13,425 bases of DNA from Deinococcus terrestris (lineage in GTDB: Bacteria; Deinococcota; Deinococci; Deinococcales; Deinococcaceae). The stretch is from NCBI RefSeq assembly GCF_009377345.1, contig NZ_WBSL01000024.1:1-13425 (forward strand). Reading direction: 5' to 3'. The notes under the pieces are model-generated. The model searched no databases and had not been told where the DNA came from. It saw only the letters and a list, made by a program, of their open reading frames with translations. Of the stretch, positions 1 through 6,944 are shown in pieces; position 1 is the stretch's first letter; the number at the start of each line of letters is the position of its first letter. The position numbers and the translations under genes were made by a program.

Positions 1-127
1 CCGATTCCGTGACTGGTACAACCAGGTCAGGCTCCATTCAGCTTTGGGCTACGCCTGCCCCTGGGCTAAGCTGCTGGAGACGGCGAAGTCTCGCAATGCC
101 GCTTGAAGGTTTTTCTGGAGCAGTACC
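1..127 (+). mobile_element. IS3-family element, right end (copy 1)
   Basis: Right-hand end of an IS3-family insertion sequence whose remainder lies before the window. It contains the last codons of the orfB transposase followed by a right terminal repeat that ends near 127 (ctggagcagtacc at 115-127). The junction is placed there because the minus-strand orfB of another IS3 copy breaks off exactly where this terminal sequence begins. The same end recurs inverted at 13300-13425, with about 14 mismatches over 126 bases by my count. The left end and any target duplication cannot be seen. Confidence 0.8.
2..106 (+). CDS. IS3-family transposase OrfB, C-terminal fragment (runs off the window start)
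   Basis: Only the last 34 residues and the stop codon of an IS3-family orfB integrase are inside the window. The visible residues include the signature tail of the DDE integrase core, WYNQVRLHSALGY followed by ACP, and end in SRNAA. This tail follows the catalytic glutamate in rve-type transposases; the D, D and E residues themselves would lie upstream, outside the window. The coding end sits about 20 bases before the terminal repeat, as is normal for IS3 elements. Whether the full gene is intact cannot be judged from this piece. Confidence 0.8.
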   Translation, partial: RFRDWYNQVRLHSALGYACPWAKLLETAKSRNAA

Positions 128-437
128 CACCGCCAAACCCTCAGCACGGTACAGGCGGTAGACCCGCTTGTGGTTGAACGCCTGCCCTTCGCGCCCCAAC
201 AGAATGTGAAGCCGACGGTACCCGAAGCGAGGACGCTGCTCGGCGAGGTCACGCAGCCGCCCGACCAGGGCCTCGTCTTGTTCCCTTTTTGGGCTGTGGT
301 GCCGCCCTCGTCGAACCCCAGAAGCCCAACACCTGGCAAACTCGTCGTTCGCTCAGACCGAAGTGGTCCCGGACGTGTCCCACCAGACGCCGTTTAAGCG
401 GTGTCTGAGTCTGCGGGATCGCCTCGGGGTTCACCAC
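128..437 (-). pseudogene. IS3-family transposase OrfB, N-terminal half, frameshifted and interrupted
   Basis: This remnant begins in the -1 frame relative to orfA, with GTG at 437-435 or 434-432. It shows the usual orfB N-terminus, RDHFGLSERRVCQVLGF. Around 296-302 the reading frame changes: the family sequence resumes in the third frame as HSPKREQDEALVGRLRDLA, then RPRFGYRRLHILLGREG and NHKRVYRLYRAEGLAV. It then stops at 128, where the right end of another IS3 copy begins. The complete rve catalytic domain is missing. Both the frameshift and the truncation make it non-functional. Confidence 0.8.
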
Positions 438-697
438 ATTTTTCCGACCACCTCCTTCAGCACCAGATTGTCCAGTGATAGGTCCGCCACCAGTTTCTTC
501 AGGCGGCGGTTTTCTTCTTCCAACAGACGAAACCGTTTGGTTTCGTCCTTGGTCATCCCGCCATACCTGGCCTTCCAACGGTGGATCGTCGTCACTGCGA
601 CCCCCTGGCTTCGCGCGACCTCAGCGACCGGCTGCCTCGCCTCGACTTGGCCGAGGATGGCTAGAATCTGCTGCTCGGTGTATCGCTTCCCCTTCAT
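431..697 (-). CDS. IS3-family transposase OrfA (helix-turn-helix protein)
   Basis: OrfA of an IS3-family element, 88 residues, apparently complete. The N-terminal half is a helix-turn-helix that binds the terminal repeats (KRYTEQQILAILGQVEA, then GVAVTTIHRWKARYGGM). The C-terminal half is a leucine-zipper-like coiled coil (LLEEENRRLKKLVADLSLDN) used for multimerisation. The pattern fits the IS407-type group. The start at 697 is chosen over a longer reading because AAGGAGGT lies just ahead of it (701-708) and the family begins MKxxRYTEEQ. The gene ends with TGA at 431-433, and orfB continues in the -1 frame over an A5 run, consistent with the fused OrfAB strategy of this family. Without an intact orfB it cannot transpose alone, but it could act as a repressor or DNA-binding protein. 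Confidence 0.85.
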   Translation of the reverse strand: MKGKRYTEQQILAILGQVEARQPVAEVARSQGVAVTTIHRWKARYGGMTKDETKRFRLLEEENRRLKKLVADLSLDNLVLKEVVGKMW

Positions 698-733
698 GCC
701 ACCTCCTTGTTGCCATTCTCGTTGCAACTGGAG

Positions 734-1175
734 TGGACCGAGATTCGGGGGTCACGTCATTGCCCCTGAACTGGAAGGTGCTGCCGCATGGTGGCAGCAG
801 TGAAATGCGGGCGCGCATGTTCCTGCCCGGCGCTGGGCCCTCTTGATCGCGGATCGGGAGTTTGCCGGGGAGGAGTAGTTCTCTTTCCTGCGTGATCAAG
901 GGATTAAGCGGTGCATCCGGATTCGGGAGAACACCCGGCTGGACGATCTTCCTGCTCGCAACGCCTTTCAAGATCTGAAGCCGGGATAGATGCGTGCCGT
1001 CTTCGAGAACGTCATGGTCTATGGGAGTCCGATGCAGGTCGTCGCCACGCTCTCCCCGCAGGGAGAGTGCGTCCTGATCGCTTCGAATCTTTCTCTGGAC
1101 GACATCCTCACGACCTATCGCCAGCGGTGGGTCATCGAATGTACGTTCACAACCTGTCAGGCACTGAGGTGCTGA
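734..1175 (+). pseudogene. IS4-family transposase remnant, degenerate
   Basis: A decayed IS4-family DDE transposase. From 734 a frame gives VDR, then PLNWKVLPHGGSSEMRARMF. A second frame from 840 gives LLIADREF (catalytic Asp region), [38 protein letters not shown] and [11 protein letters not shown], the start of the Y-(2)-R-(3)-E part of the YREK signature. The second frame has in-frame TAG codons after GEE (876-878) and after DLKPG (987-989), and a frameshift precedes it. The remnant ends right after the Glu, so the Lys of YREK and the C-terminus are lost. It belongs to a different IS4 subgroup from the transposase at 12192-13298. It has no function as a protein. Confidence 0.8.
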
Positions 1176-1178
1176 GGG

Positions 1179-2000
1179 TCAGCTGTGATGAGGATCTCGG
1201 GTTTTGGCGGCTGGTTCATCAAGAGGACCAATCAGCCGCAACCTTAGCCCTACTCCCGGCGCGATTTGGCGCAAGTACCCCAGCAGCGTGGCAATCAGGA
1301 TCACGAGTGCCAACATTTCCAGCAACTCTTCAAGGGCTATCAACAGGAGGAGCACCAGTCCAGAAGATGGAGTTGAATTCTCCGAATTGACCACTAGCAA
1401 CGAGTCAATCTTGGCTTCAACCAGCTCCAAACCTAGTGCGCCGGTCACATACAGGACACCTGCAAAGATCAGAGCGTTCCGAGTACCTTGAGGTAAATAG
1501 CGCAGGAAACGAATCAGCAGCAGAGACACGACAAGTGCCAACAACCCATAGGGAATGATCCAAGCATAATAAAATATACCACTGAGGCCGAACAGGTCTC
1601 GAGTTCTGTTTACCTTATCATGAATAGCCAAATACTCATCTAACGCCAGAAAAAAGATCAATCTGCTCAATAGTGTCCATGTATGCGCAAAAGGATCCCC
1701 TTTTAATCGTGTAACCCGTCCAATCAGCCATAACAGCACAGCTCCTATGAAGAATAGAGATGCATTAAAAGCCGAAGCAACATTGTACTCACCGTTAAGA
1801 TTGGTGCCCGCCGAGAACTGAGTACCGCGTAGGCTTGGCGAGAGCTGCCCAATTACACCAATTGAAACCATCAAGACAACGCAAGTAGCAAGAAAGTTTA
1901 TAAAAGAGTGCTCCGATATTTTAACATCCACTGTTTCGTAAGTAGATGGACGTTCTTGGTGATCAAAAGCTTCGCGTTTTGGCCGAGTTGAGTCGTCCAT
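1179..2000 (-). CDS. Polytopic membrane protein of unknown function (six predicted helices)
   Basis: This 273-residue integral membrane protein is not one I can assign to a named family. Predicted helices are at about residues 34-53, 80-97, 110-127, 144-166, 176-195 and 213-241. The 32-residue N-terminus is hydrophilic, and the C-terminus is basic. Polar groups are buried in or next to helices: LDEYLAIHD (119-128), LELVEA (191-196) and ALEELLEML (222-230). Clustered Asp, Glu and His in membrane helices can indicate metal, proton or ligand binding, but this is inference. The gene abuts a dead IS4 remnant at its 3' end, so its last residues may not be original. Its 5' half is more AT-rich than the glycosyltransferase genes, suggesting separate ancestry. 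It diverges from the glycosyltransferase at 2185. M1 has only a weak GGTGG upstream, and a TATAAT overlaps the start codon, so the start is uncertain. Confidence 0.75.
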   Translation of the reverse strand: MDDSTRPKREAFDHQERPSTYETVDVKISEHSFINFLATCVVLMVSIGVIGQLSPSLRGTQFSAGTNLNGEYNVASAFNASLFFIGAVLLWLIGRVTRLKGDPFAHTWTLLSRLIFFLALDEYLAIHDKVNRTRDLFGLSGIFYYAWIIPYGLLALVVSLLLIRFLRYLPQGTRNALIFAGVLYVTGALGLELVEAKIDSLLVVNSENSTPSSGLVLLLLIALEELLEMLALVILIATLLGYLRQIAPGVGLRLRLIGPLDEPAAKTRDPHHS

Positions 2001-2027
2001 TATACCCCACCAGATGAACCCTTACAA
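1999..2027 (-). promoter_or_regulatory. Candidate sigma-70 promoter overlapping the start of the membrane protein gene
   Basis: On the minus strand TTGTAA (2027-2022) is followed after exactly 17 bases by a perfect TATAAT (2004-1999). The -10 box overlaps the ATG at 2000, so a transcript from it would start near 1992, inside the annotated reading frame. Either translation starts further in (the first candidate is GTG at codon 24), or this match is chance and a promoter further upstream is used. Confidence 0.4.
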
Positions 2028-2143
2028 GCTCCCATCCACATCATGGTTTAAAAACGCATCCATCCAGAGCACTTGGTGAGGTAGCGCTGGTCACGTGATT
2101 TAGAAGCCGTTGGGAAGTTTGTATCACACTTCGCTGACGTAGG

Positions 2144-2177
2144 TTAAAGACCAGTTTTTCCAGTTCTATATTAGAAT
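2144..2177 (+). promoter_or_regulatory. Candidate promoter for a leaderless glycosyltransferase transcript
   Basis: TTAAAG (2144-2149) is followed 17 bases later by TATATT (2167-2172). An overlapping alternative -10 box, TAGAAT, lies at 2172-2177, seven bases before the ATG at 2185. No Shine-Dalgarno sequence precedes that ATG. A -10 box at this distance from the start codon is the usual layout of leaderless genes in Deinococcus, so transcription probably begins at or just before the start codon. Confidence 0.5.
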
Positions 2178-2184
2178 ACTCCTA

Positions 2185-3357
2185 ATGACTTTCTCTCCAG
2201 GTCCTTCCGGCTTGCGAGTCGCCCATGTAGGCGCTTTCGGGCATGCGGCAGTCAATGGCGTCAGTCAGGCAGTGGGAACCTATTTGCGAGCACTTCAGGC
2301 CCTAGGAGCCCAGGTTCAGCACTGGGACCTCACGGCGGACTATCGTGACATCGGGTATACCGACGCAGGATATCCGGTTTATCATCTGCCTATCTCGTCC
2401 CGCCTAGGGCGTAAAGTGCTGGGCCTTCCCCCCGTGACCCAGAGGTTCCTGCGTGAACATCTGGAAGATATTGACTTAGTCCATCTGCATCTAACTTTTA
2501 CTGGAGAAAATCCTCATCTCATGAGGTTGTGCGCACGCGCCCATCGACCCTTCGTCCTGACGCCGCACGGGGGATATGACGCCGGACGCCTCGAGTCGCG
2601 TGCACTGCTCAAACGGGTTTGGTACCCGGTTTTCGAGCGTCCTATGCTTCGGCGGGCTGCGTTCTTACACGCTCTGCAACAGCAGGAAGCCACAGCATTA
2701 CAGAGATTGGCTCATGAACAGCATATAGTGGTGCTGCCTAATCCTGTTCCCGTCATACAGGAGCCTGGTCCCTTTGCAGAACGTGACGTGCTGTTGTTCA
2801 TCGGACGTTTCGATGTGGCGCAAAAGGGACTCGACCTGTTGGTCCGCGCCTATGCCCAAGCACGAGACGCTGGACTGCAGCTGCCGCTCCACCTTGTCGG
2901 ACCGGACTTCAGGGGAGGACGCGATCATTTAGAAGCTTTGCTCGCAGAGAAGCACCTGACAGGTAAGGTCACCCTTCACGGGCCGGTGAACGCCGTGGGG
3001 CGACTAGCTTGGCTTGGGCGTGCCCGGGCCTTTGTGGCTCCCTCACGTCATGAGGGACTGCCCATGGCCCCGCTGGAGGCGTTGGCTGCTGGTGTCCCCC
3101 TTATTCTGACGCCCGGGACCCACTTGGATGGTTTGGTAGAGGCAGCTGGAGCAGGTTGGGCGGTCAAGGGGAACGAGTCGGCCTTGGCCGCAGCACTCCT
3201 GGCCGCCGAGGCCCTCCCGGCGGCAGAGTGGCAGCACCGGAGCGCGCGTGCGTGCGACTTGGTTGAACAAAGGTATTCGCCGGACGCCTTCGCATCTACG
3301 TTGCTTCGGGAATATCAGTACGCACTGGACCGGGTTCACGATCGCCGATCGAAGTAA
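2185..3357 (+). CDS. Glycosyltransferase, GT-B fold, family 4
   Basis: A retaining, nucleotide-sugar-dependent glycosyltransferase of 390 residues, likely cytosolic at the membrane face and adding a sugar to a lipid-linked repeat unit. The N-terminal acceptor domain (about 10-190) has the glycine-containing GVSQAVGTYLRAL stretch and HLHLTFTGENP followed by TPHGGYD. The C-terminal donor domain (about 200-375) has LLFIGRFDVAQKGLDLLV (R208 and K214 in the donor phosphate-binding positions) and the E-x7-E motif as E290 and E298 in HEGLPMAPLEALAAGVP. The length is normal for GT4. It is transcribed alone on the plus strand and converges on the epimerase gene, with only 23 bases between their stop codons. 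Donor and acceptor cannot be read from sequence. The start at 2185 has no Shine-Dalgarno and fits a leaderless message. Confidence 0.9.
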   Translation: MTFSPGPSGLRVAHVGAFGHAAVNGVSQAVGTYLRALQALGAQVQHWDLTADYRDIGYTDAGYPVYHLPISSRLGRKVLGLPPVTQRFLREHLEDIDLVHLHLTFTGENPHLMRLCARAHRPFVLTPHGGYDAGRLESRALLKRVWYPVFERPMLRRAAFLHALQQQEATALQRLAHEQHIVVLPNPVPVIQEPGPFAERDVLLFIGRFDVAQKGLDLLVRAYAQARDAGLQLPLHLVGPDFRGGRDHLEALLAEKHLTGKVTLHGPVNAVGRLAWLGRARAFVAPSRHEGLPMAPLEALAAGVPLILTPGTHLDGLVEAAGAGWAVKGNESALAAALLAAEALPAAEWQHRSARACDLVEQRYSPDAFASTLLREYQYALDRVHDRRSK

Positions 3358-3380
3358 AGCCTTCATGCGCAACATATCCT

Positions 3381-4409
3381 TCACGCCTCCGCGAGAGGCT
3401 CAGGCGCGGATCGGGAGTCGGCGGCGGAAGCTGACCGACATTTTTCCCAAGCGAGGGCACTGGCGATGGCGTCAGCCGTACTCAACTGAGGCACCCAACC
3501 GAGGCGCTCGGCGGCGAGCGCGATCTCGGCATAGGTTCCGGCTTGATCACCTGGGCGGCGGGGAGCCTCTTTTTGGGGTACAGTCTGGCCAGTCACAGCT
3601 TCAAAGCTGCGAATCAGTTCACGTACTGTGACGCCCTGACCCGTACCCAGGTTAATCGGCAAGAAGGTTTCTGCCCCGAGCGCCGCATCAAACCGTTCAA
3701 CAGCAGCAACGTGCGCCTGGGCGAGATCCCATACATGAATGTAGTCACGCAGGCCAGTGCCGTCGCGAGTCGGATAATCCGTGCCAGTGATCTGCAAGTG
3801 AGCGGCTCTCCCACTCGCTGTGGCCAGCAGTTGACCCAAGATGTGGGAGGGATTCAGAGCCTGGGCGCCCGTGCGCAATCTCGGATCGGCGCCGATCGGA
3901 TTGAAATATCTCAAAGCGAGCGCACGCAGTGCCGTAGCCTCCGTCAGGTTACGTAGCATCTGCTCGCCCATAAGTTTGGACCAACCATAAGGGCTTTCTG
4001 GACGCAGCGGCGTCTTCTCATTCACACCGCCACCGGGTGGCGCCTGATAGATACTGGCACTCGAACTAAAAATCACCCGCAGGCAGCCAGCCGTGATAAG
4101 CAGCTCAAAAAAGTGCAGGCTCTTCACCACATTCTCGCGGTAATATAAGCCTGGGTTGGACTGCGACTCGGCAACCACAGTACGCGCAGCGAAGTGGAGA
4201 GCGACGCCGACATCGGGATGCTCACGAAAGATCCGGCCCACGAGGGCAGAGTCTGAAATATCCCCCTGGTAGAAGACTCGGTCTACGACGAAGGAAGGAT
4301 CACCCGTTACCAAGGAGTCGAGGATGACAGGCTGGTGACCGGCGTCAAGTAGGGCGGAACAAACGGTGCTTCCAATATACCCTGCCCCACCGCTCACAAG
4401 CACTTTCAT
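3381..4409 (-). CDS. galE: UDP-glucose 4-epimerase-type NAD-dependent sugar epimerase
   Basis: An extended short-chain dehydrogenase/reductase of 342 residues that most likely interconverts UDP-glucose and UDP-galactose (or the N-acetyl forms), feeding the glycosyltransferases of this locus. The Rossmann NAD-binding motif GGAGYIGS is at 7-14. The catalytic Ser lies in SSSASIY (115-121), and the Tyr and Lys are Y141 and K145 in SPYGWSKLMGEQM. Other GalE hallmarks are LRYFNPIGAD (167-175), RDYIHVWDLA (221-230) and INLGTGQGVTVREL. The start at 4409 (MKVLVSGGAG) is preferred to a reading 20 codons longer because the Rossmann strand normally begins the protein and the longer reading overlaps the upstream gene. 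It begins 7 bases after the stop of the Wzz-like gene, so the two are cotranscribed. Exact substrate cannot be fixed from sequence. Confidence 0.92.
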   Translation of the reverse strand: MKVLVSGGAGYIGSTVCSALLDAGHQPVILDSLVTGDPSFVVDRVFYQGDISDSALVGRIFREHPDVGVALHFAARTVVAESQSNPGLYYRENVVKSLHFFELLITAGCLRVIFSSSASIYQAPPGGGVNEKTPLRPESPYGWSKLMGEQMLRNLTEATALRALALRYFNPIGADPRLRTGAQALNPSHILGQLLATASGRAAHLQITGTDYPTRDGTGLRDYIHVWDLAQAHVAAVERFDAALGAETFLPINLGTGQGVTVRELIRSFEAVTGQTVPQKEAPRRPGDQAGTYAEIALAAERLGWVPQLSTADAIASALAWEKCRSASAADSRSAPEPLAEA

Positions 4410-4416
4410 TGACTGA

Positions 4417-5364
4417 TTATGTGCTCCGCTTACCCTCACTTTCCTGAGTGGAAACCAGGGCATCCTCATGGAAGTTGGACATCCGTCCTGGCTGACGACG
4501 GAGGGTGCCGCTTTCCTGAATCTGCGCTGTCTCTGCTGTGCGCTTCAGACGATCGGCAACCGAGGCGAAGAGGAAGCCGAAAAACAGCGCTGCGCCAAAC
4601 GCAATGATGGCGTCGCGTACCGGGTGCGGCGACACCGGATCGCGCGGCCGGGTGGCTGGCGTCAGGGAGGTGAGCGTACCGGTCACCGTCTCACTGAGCA
4701 CCACGAGCTGGCTGATCTGTTGAGCGACGGCTTCACTATCGGCGGCCCGCGTGACTGCCGTGTCACTCTGGCCCGCGCGCGTCTGTGCCTCGGCAATCTG
4801 TCTTGACAGGGCGTTGCCGCGCGCCTCTAAGGTTTTGAGCGCCCGCAGAATATTTTGCCGGGCGCGCTGACGATCCCACTGCAGTAGACCTACCGCGTAA
4901 GCGTCAGCGACTTTTCGCGCGGTCTCGGGCTCGGCAGCCACGGCGCTGAGGATATAGACGCCAACCTGCTGCTGGTCCACATTGGCCTCAAGGGTCACAG
5001 TCTCATTGAAACGGTCAGGGGTTGTCAGAGCGGCAGCAATGGTTTCGAATTCCTCGGCACTCAGCTTGCCCCTGAGCCGTTGCAGCGCGAAGGCAGAGAC
5101 TTGCGGGCTACGTAAGGCGCCGTCGAAAACCTGCGGCGGCACAGCGGGAGCACCGACGAGCGAGATGTTGACGTCCGCGTTGCTGCTGCCCGCAGGTAGG
5201 GCCCCGAGTGTCACGCTCGAACGGTACACCGGTGTCTGCGCCCTGGACACCAGAAAGGTCGCGGCCGCGAGCGCCAGTGCACAGAGGAGCACCAGCTTCC
5301 AGACCCGGCGCAGCACGCGGATCATCCGCTGAAGGTCAAGATCCTGCGCTTGAGATTGGTCCAT
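4417..5364 (-). CDS. Wzz/chain-length determinant-like polysaccharide co-polymerase
   Basis: A 315-residue inner-membrane protein of the Wzz (polysaccharide co-polymerase) type, thought to set polymer length together with the Wzy polymerase. A cytosolic N-terminus (DLDLQRMIRVLRRVWK) leads into helix 1 at about 22-40. A long extracytoplasmic domain has a helical, coiled-coil-prone section (about 165-225). A proline-containing stretch, TPATRPRDPVSPHPVR, precedes helix 2 (251-270), as is typical of the family. The roughly 45-residue cytosolic tail has no Walker motif or tyrosine cluster, so no kinase domain is fused. The start at 5364 is supported by AGGAG at 5369-5373; a reading 13 codons longer has no such site. 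galE follows after 7 bases. The preceding gene ends 187 bases upstream, leaving room for a separate promoter. Confidence 0.85.
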   Translation of the reverse strand: MDQSQAQDLDLQRMIRVLRRVWKLVLLCALALAAATFLVSRAQTPVYRSSVTLGALPAGSSNADVNISLVGAPAVPPQVFDGALRSPQVSAFALQRLRGKLSAEEFETIAAALTTPDRFNETVTLEANVDQQQVGVYILSAVAAEPETARKVADAYAVGLLQWDRQRARQNILRALKTLEARGNALSRQIAEAQTRAGQSDTAVTRAADSEAVAQQISQLVVLSETVTGTLTSLTPATRPRDPVSPHPVRDAIIAFGAALFFGFLFASVADRLKRTAETAQIQESGTLRRQPGRMSNFHEDALVSTQESEGKRST

Positions 5365-5525
5365 AAAACTCCTGATCGGTGGGAAGAGTTGGGGACGGAA
5401 CATCTGAAAGCAGAGGCTGGAGGAAACAAGAGAGAGGGACTGCGACCGGAAGCATACTCACCCGGTTGATCCCGCTTGGCAGCGGCTTACTGCACCTCGG
5501 CTTCATCAAAGCATCACGGTGGGGG

Positions 5526-5548
5526 CCGGGGGAGGGAAGCGCCCCCGG
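5526..5548 (-). terminator. GC-rich hairpin downstream of the GT4 gene
   Basis: A perfect 7-base inverted repeat, CCGGGGG (5526-5532) with CCCCCGG (5542-5548) around a 9-base loop, begins a few bases after the stop codon of the glycosyltransferase at 5552. It could end or attenuate that transcript before the Wzz-like gene. No T-run follows on the minus strand, so a classical intrinsic terminator is not shown; it may be only an mRNA 3'-stabilising hairpin. Confidence 0.35.
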
Positions 5549-5551
5549 TAC

Positions 5552-6727
5552 TTACCCCCGAGCCTGAGTTGCCCGCCGCACCGCCTTCAGGAAGTCACCG
5601 CGCTCAGCCGAGAGAATAGGCTCGGCGTAAGTTCGTGCTTCGGCGAAGTTACGCTGGCTGCCTGCAGTCAAGCGGACAGGATCGCGTGCCCAGGCGCCCC
5701 ACACCTCCGCAAACTCTTCGGCGGACCCAGGAGTCACCAGAGCGTCTTCGGGCAGCAGCTCCGGAATTCCACTCACGCGTGAGCCTACCGCTGGCAGGCC
5801 CTGTGCCATTGCCTCGACGAGGGCTCGCGGAAGCCCCTCGGTGCGCGAAGGCATCACAAAGAGATCTGCCTGAGCGAGGTCGCGCCGCACTGCTTCGGGG
5901 GTAGGCCTCTGCCCCACGAAGGTGCAGGCATGTTCAACCCCGAGCTCCCGGGCGAGCGCCTCACATTCTGGGCGTTTTAACCCTTGGCCCACGATCCGGA
6001 GTGTGACGGGTAGACCCTGCGCCCGCAGTTGAGCAAGCGCCCTGATCGCGATATCTGGTCCCTTGTACCAGTGCTGCAGAGACCCGACCATCACGGCGCG
6101 TAATCCAGGACCGCTGTAGACCCGCGCAGAAGCATAGGCCTCAGGCGGCAACCTGACGTCGGAGACTCCAAAGACCGGCGTACCCGGACGTGACGGATAG
6201 GCCTCCTGGAGAGCGCGGCGCGTGACGTATAGGCTCGCGCTGGAAACGCGGCATTGCCAGCGCGTTTGAGATGCGTAGCCCCAACGAAAGAGCCGCCGCA
6301 GAGGGTGCTGCACGCCGCCACGACTGAAGACCTGCGCCGGGTCATTGATCACCTCAACGGCGAACGGTTGACGGCGCCAGCGCAGCAGGGGAGCGCTGAG
6401 GCTTGCCAGCGTGCCGGATACCCGGAGGATCACGGCCTCACCTGGCTCAAACGCCTGCATGAGCCGCGAAAGCAGCGGCAGGACACGGAGCACGAACGAT
6501 TCCGGACCGTGGTAATCCGGCAGATGAAAGACCTTCACTCCAGGACCATCCACCCGGCGATACCCTGGTGGAAGGACGTTTACCAGACGCGAACGCCCTA
6601 TGACCTGCACCTCCTCGAAGTGAGAGAGATAACGTTGCCACAACTCATAGGTTGAATGGCCATCGTCGTACGTTTCTCCGTTAGCCAGGTGAATGAACCG
6701 CTGCTCCTGCACAATACTTACCCGCAT
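5552..6727 (-). CDS. Glycosyltransferase, GT-B fold, family 4
   Basis: A GT4-type glycosyltransferase of 391 residues expected to extend the lipid-linked oligosaccharide of this locus. The N-terminal acceptor domain (about 1-195) is divergent, opening with MRVSIVQEQRFIHLANGETY instead of the usual glycine-rich loop. The C-terminal donor domain is clear: MVGSLQHWYKGPDIAIRAL (213-231, with the donor-binding K222), LRIVGQGLKRPECE, and E-x7-E as E297 and E305 in TEGLPRALVEAMAQGLPAVG. The start at 6727 has GGAGG four bases upstream (6732-6736). A reading 11 codons longer would place that site inside the gene and is rejected. The polymerase gene ends 217 bases upstream, so this gene may begin a second transcription unit. 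Sugar specificity is not predictable from what is visible. Confidence 0.88.
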   Translation of the reverse strand: MRVSIVQEQRFIHLANGETYDDGHSTYELWQRYLSHFEEVQVIGRSRLVNVLPPGYRRVDGPGVKVFHLPDYHGPESFVLRVLPLLSRLMQAFEPGEAVILRVSGTLASLSAPLLRWRRQPFAVEVINDPAQVFSRGGVQHPLRRLFRWGYASQTRWQCRVSSASLYVTRRALQEAYPSRPGTPVFGVSDVRLPPEAYASARVYSGPGLRAVMVGSLQHWYKGPDIAIRALAQLRAQGLPVTLRIVGQGLKRPECEALARELGVEHACTFVGQRPTPEAVRRDLAQADLFVMPSRTEGLPRALVEAMAQGLPAVGSRVSGIPELLPEDALVTPGSAEEFAEVWGAWARDPVRLTAGSQRNFAEARTYAEPILSAERGDFLKAVRRATQARG

Positions 6728-6774
6728 CGTTCCTCCATCAGGCTCTCTTTCCACTTCCACAAAACGGAACTGTT

Positions 6775-6799
6775 CGAGGATATAGACTCTTTATCCTCG
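6775..6799. repeat. 8-bp inverted repeat ahead of the GT4 gene
   Basis: CGAGGATA (6775-6782) and TATCCTCG (6792-6799) are perfect inverted copies around a 9-base spacer. The repeat lies about 50 bases upstream of the glycosyltransferase start at 6727 and about 145 bases past the polymerase stop. It could be an operator, a 5'-leader hairpin or a weak terminator. The rest of 6728-6944 holds no gene that I can see. Confidence 0.45.
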
Positions 6800-6944
6800 C
6801 CAATCTTAATAACTATCACTCCAGGAACTGATGGACACGCCTGATCGGTCCAGCCTTATGCGCATCAGCTGACTCAAGCGTGGAAACACCCAGATTTTCT
6901 TACATTCAAGGATTCTGTCATGAGGTCAGTCGGTAGACAAGCGG

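Larger units (their letters stand above)
128..739 (-). mobile_element. IS3-family element, interrupted left half (copy 2, IS407-like group)
   Basis: Left half of a second IS3-family element on the minus strand. It has a candidate left terminal repeat (ctggagtggacc on the plus strand, 728-739, resembling ctggagcagtacc at the right end of copy 1), then orfA and the N-terminal half of orfB in the -1 frame. The element stops at 128, where the right end of copy 1 begins, so it appears to have been invaded by a related element. Its 3' half is not seen in the window. On the other side it abuts an IS4-family remnant. Confidence 0.75.

Noticed and set aside
249..803. Overlapping plus- and minus-strand frames across the IS3 orfA/orfB region
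   Set aside because: Apart from orfA and the broken orfB they are out-of-frame shadows of the transposase genes.
2091..2098. TCACGTGA palindrome in the divergent intergenic region
   Set aside because: Eight bases, single occurrence, no known regulator to link it to; expected by chance at low frequency.
3385..3399. GCCTC/GAGGC hairpin between the convergent glycosyltransferase and epimerase genes
   Set aside because: Only five base pairs, within the epimerase coding end, and no T-run on either side; not a supportable terminator.
4410..4469. Extended start for the epimerase (20 extra codons)
   Set aside because: Overlaps the Wzz-like gene by about 50 bases and precedes the Rossmann strand that normally opens the protein.
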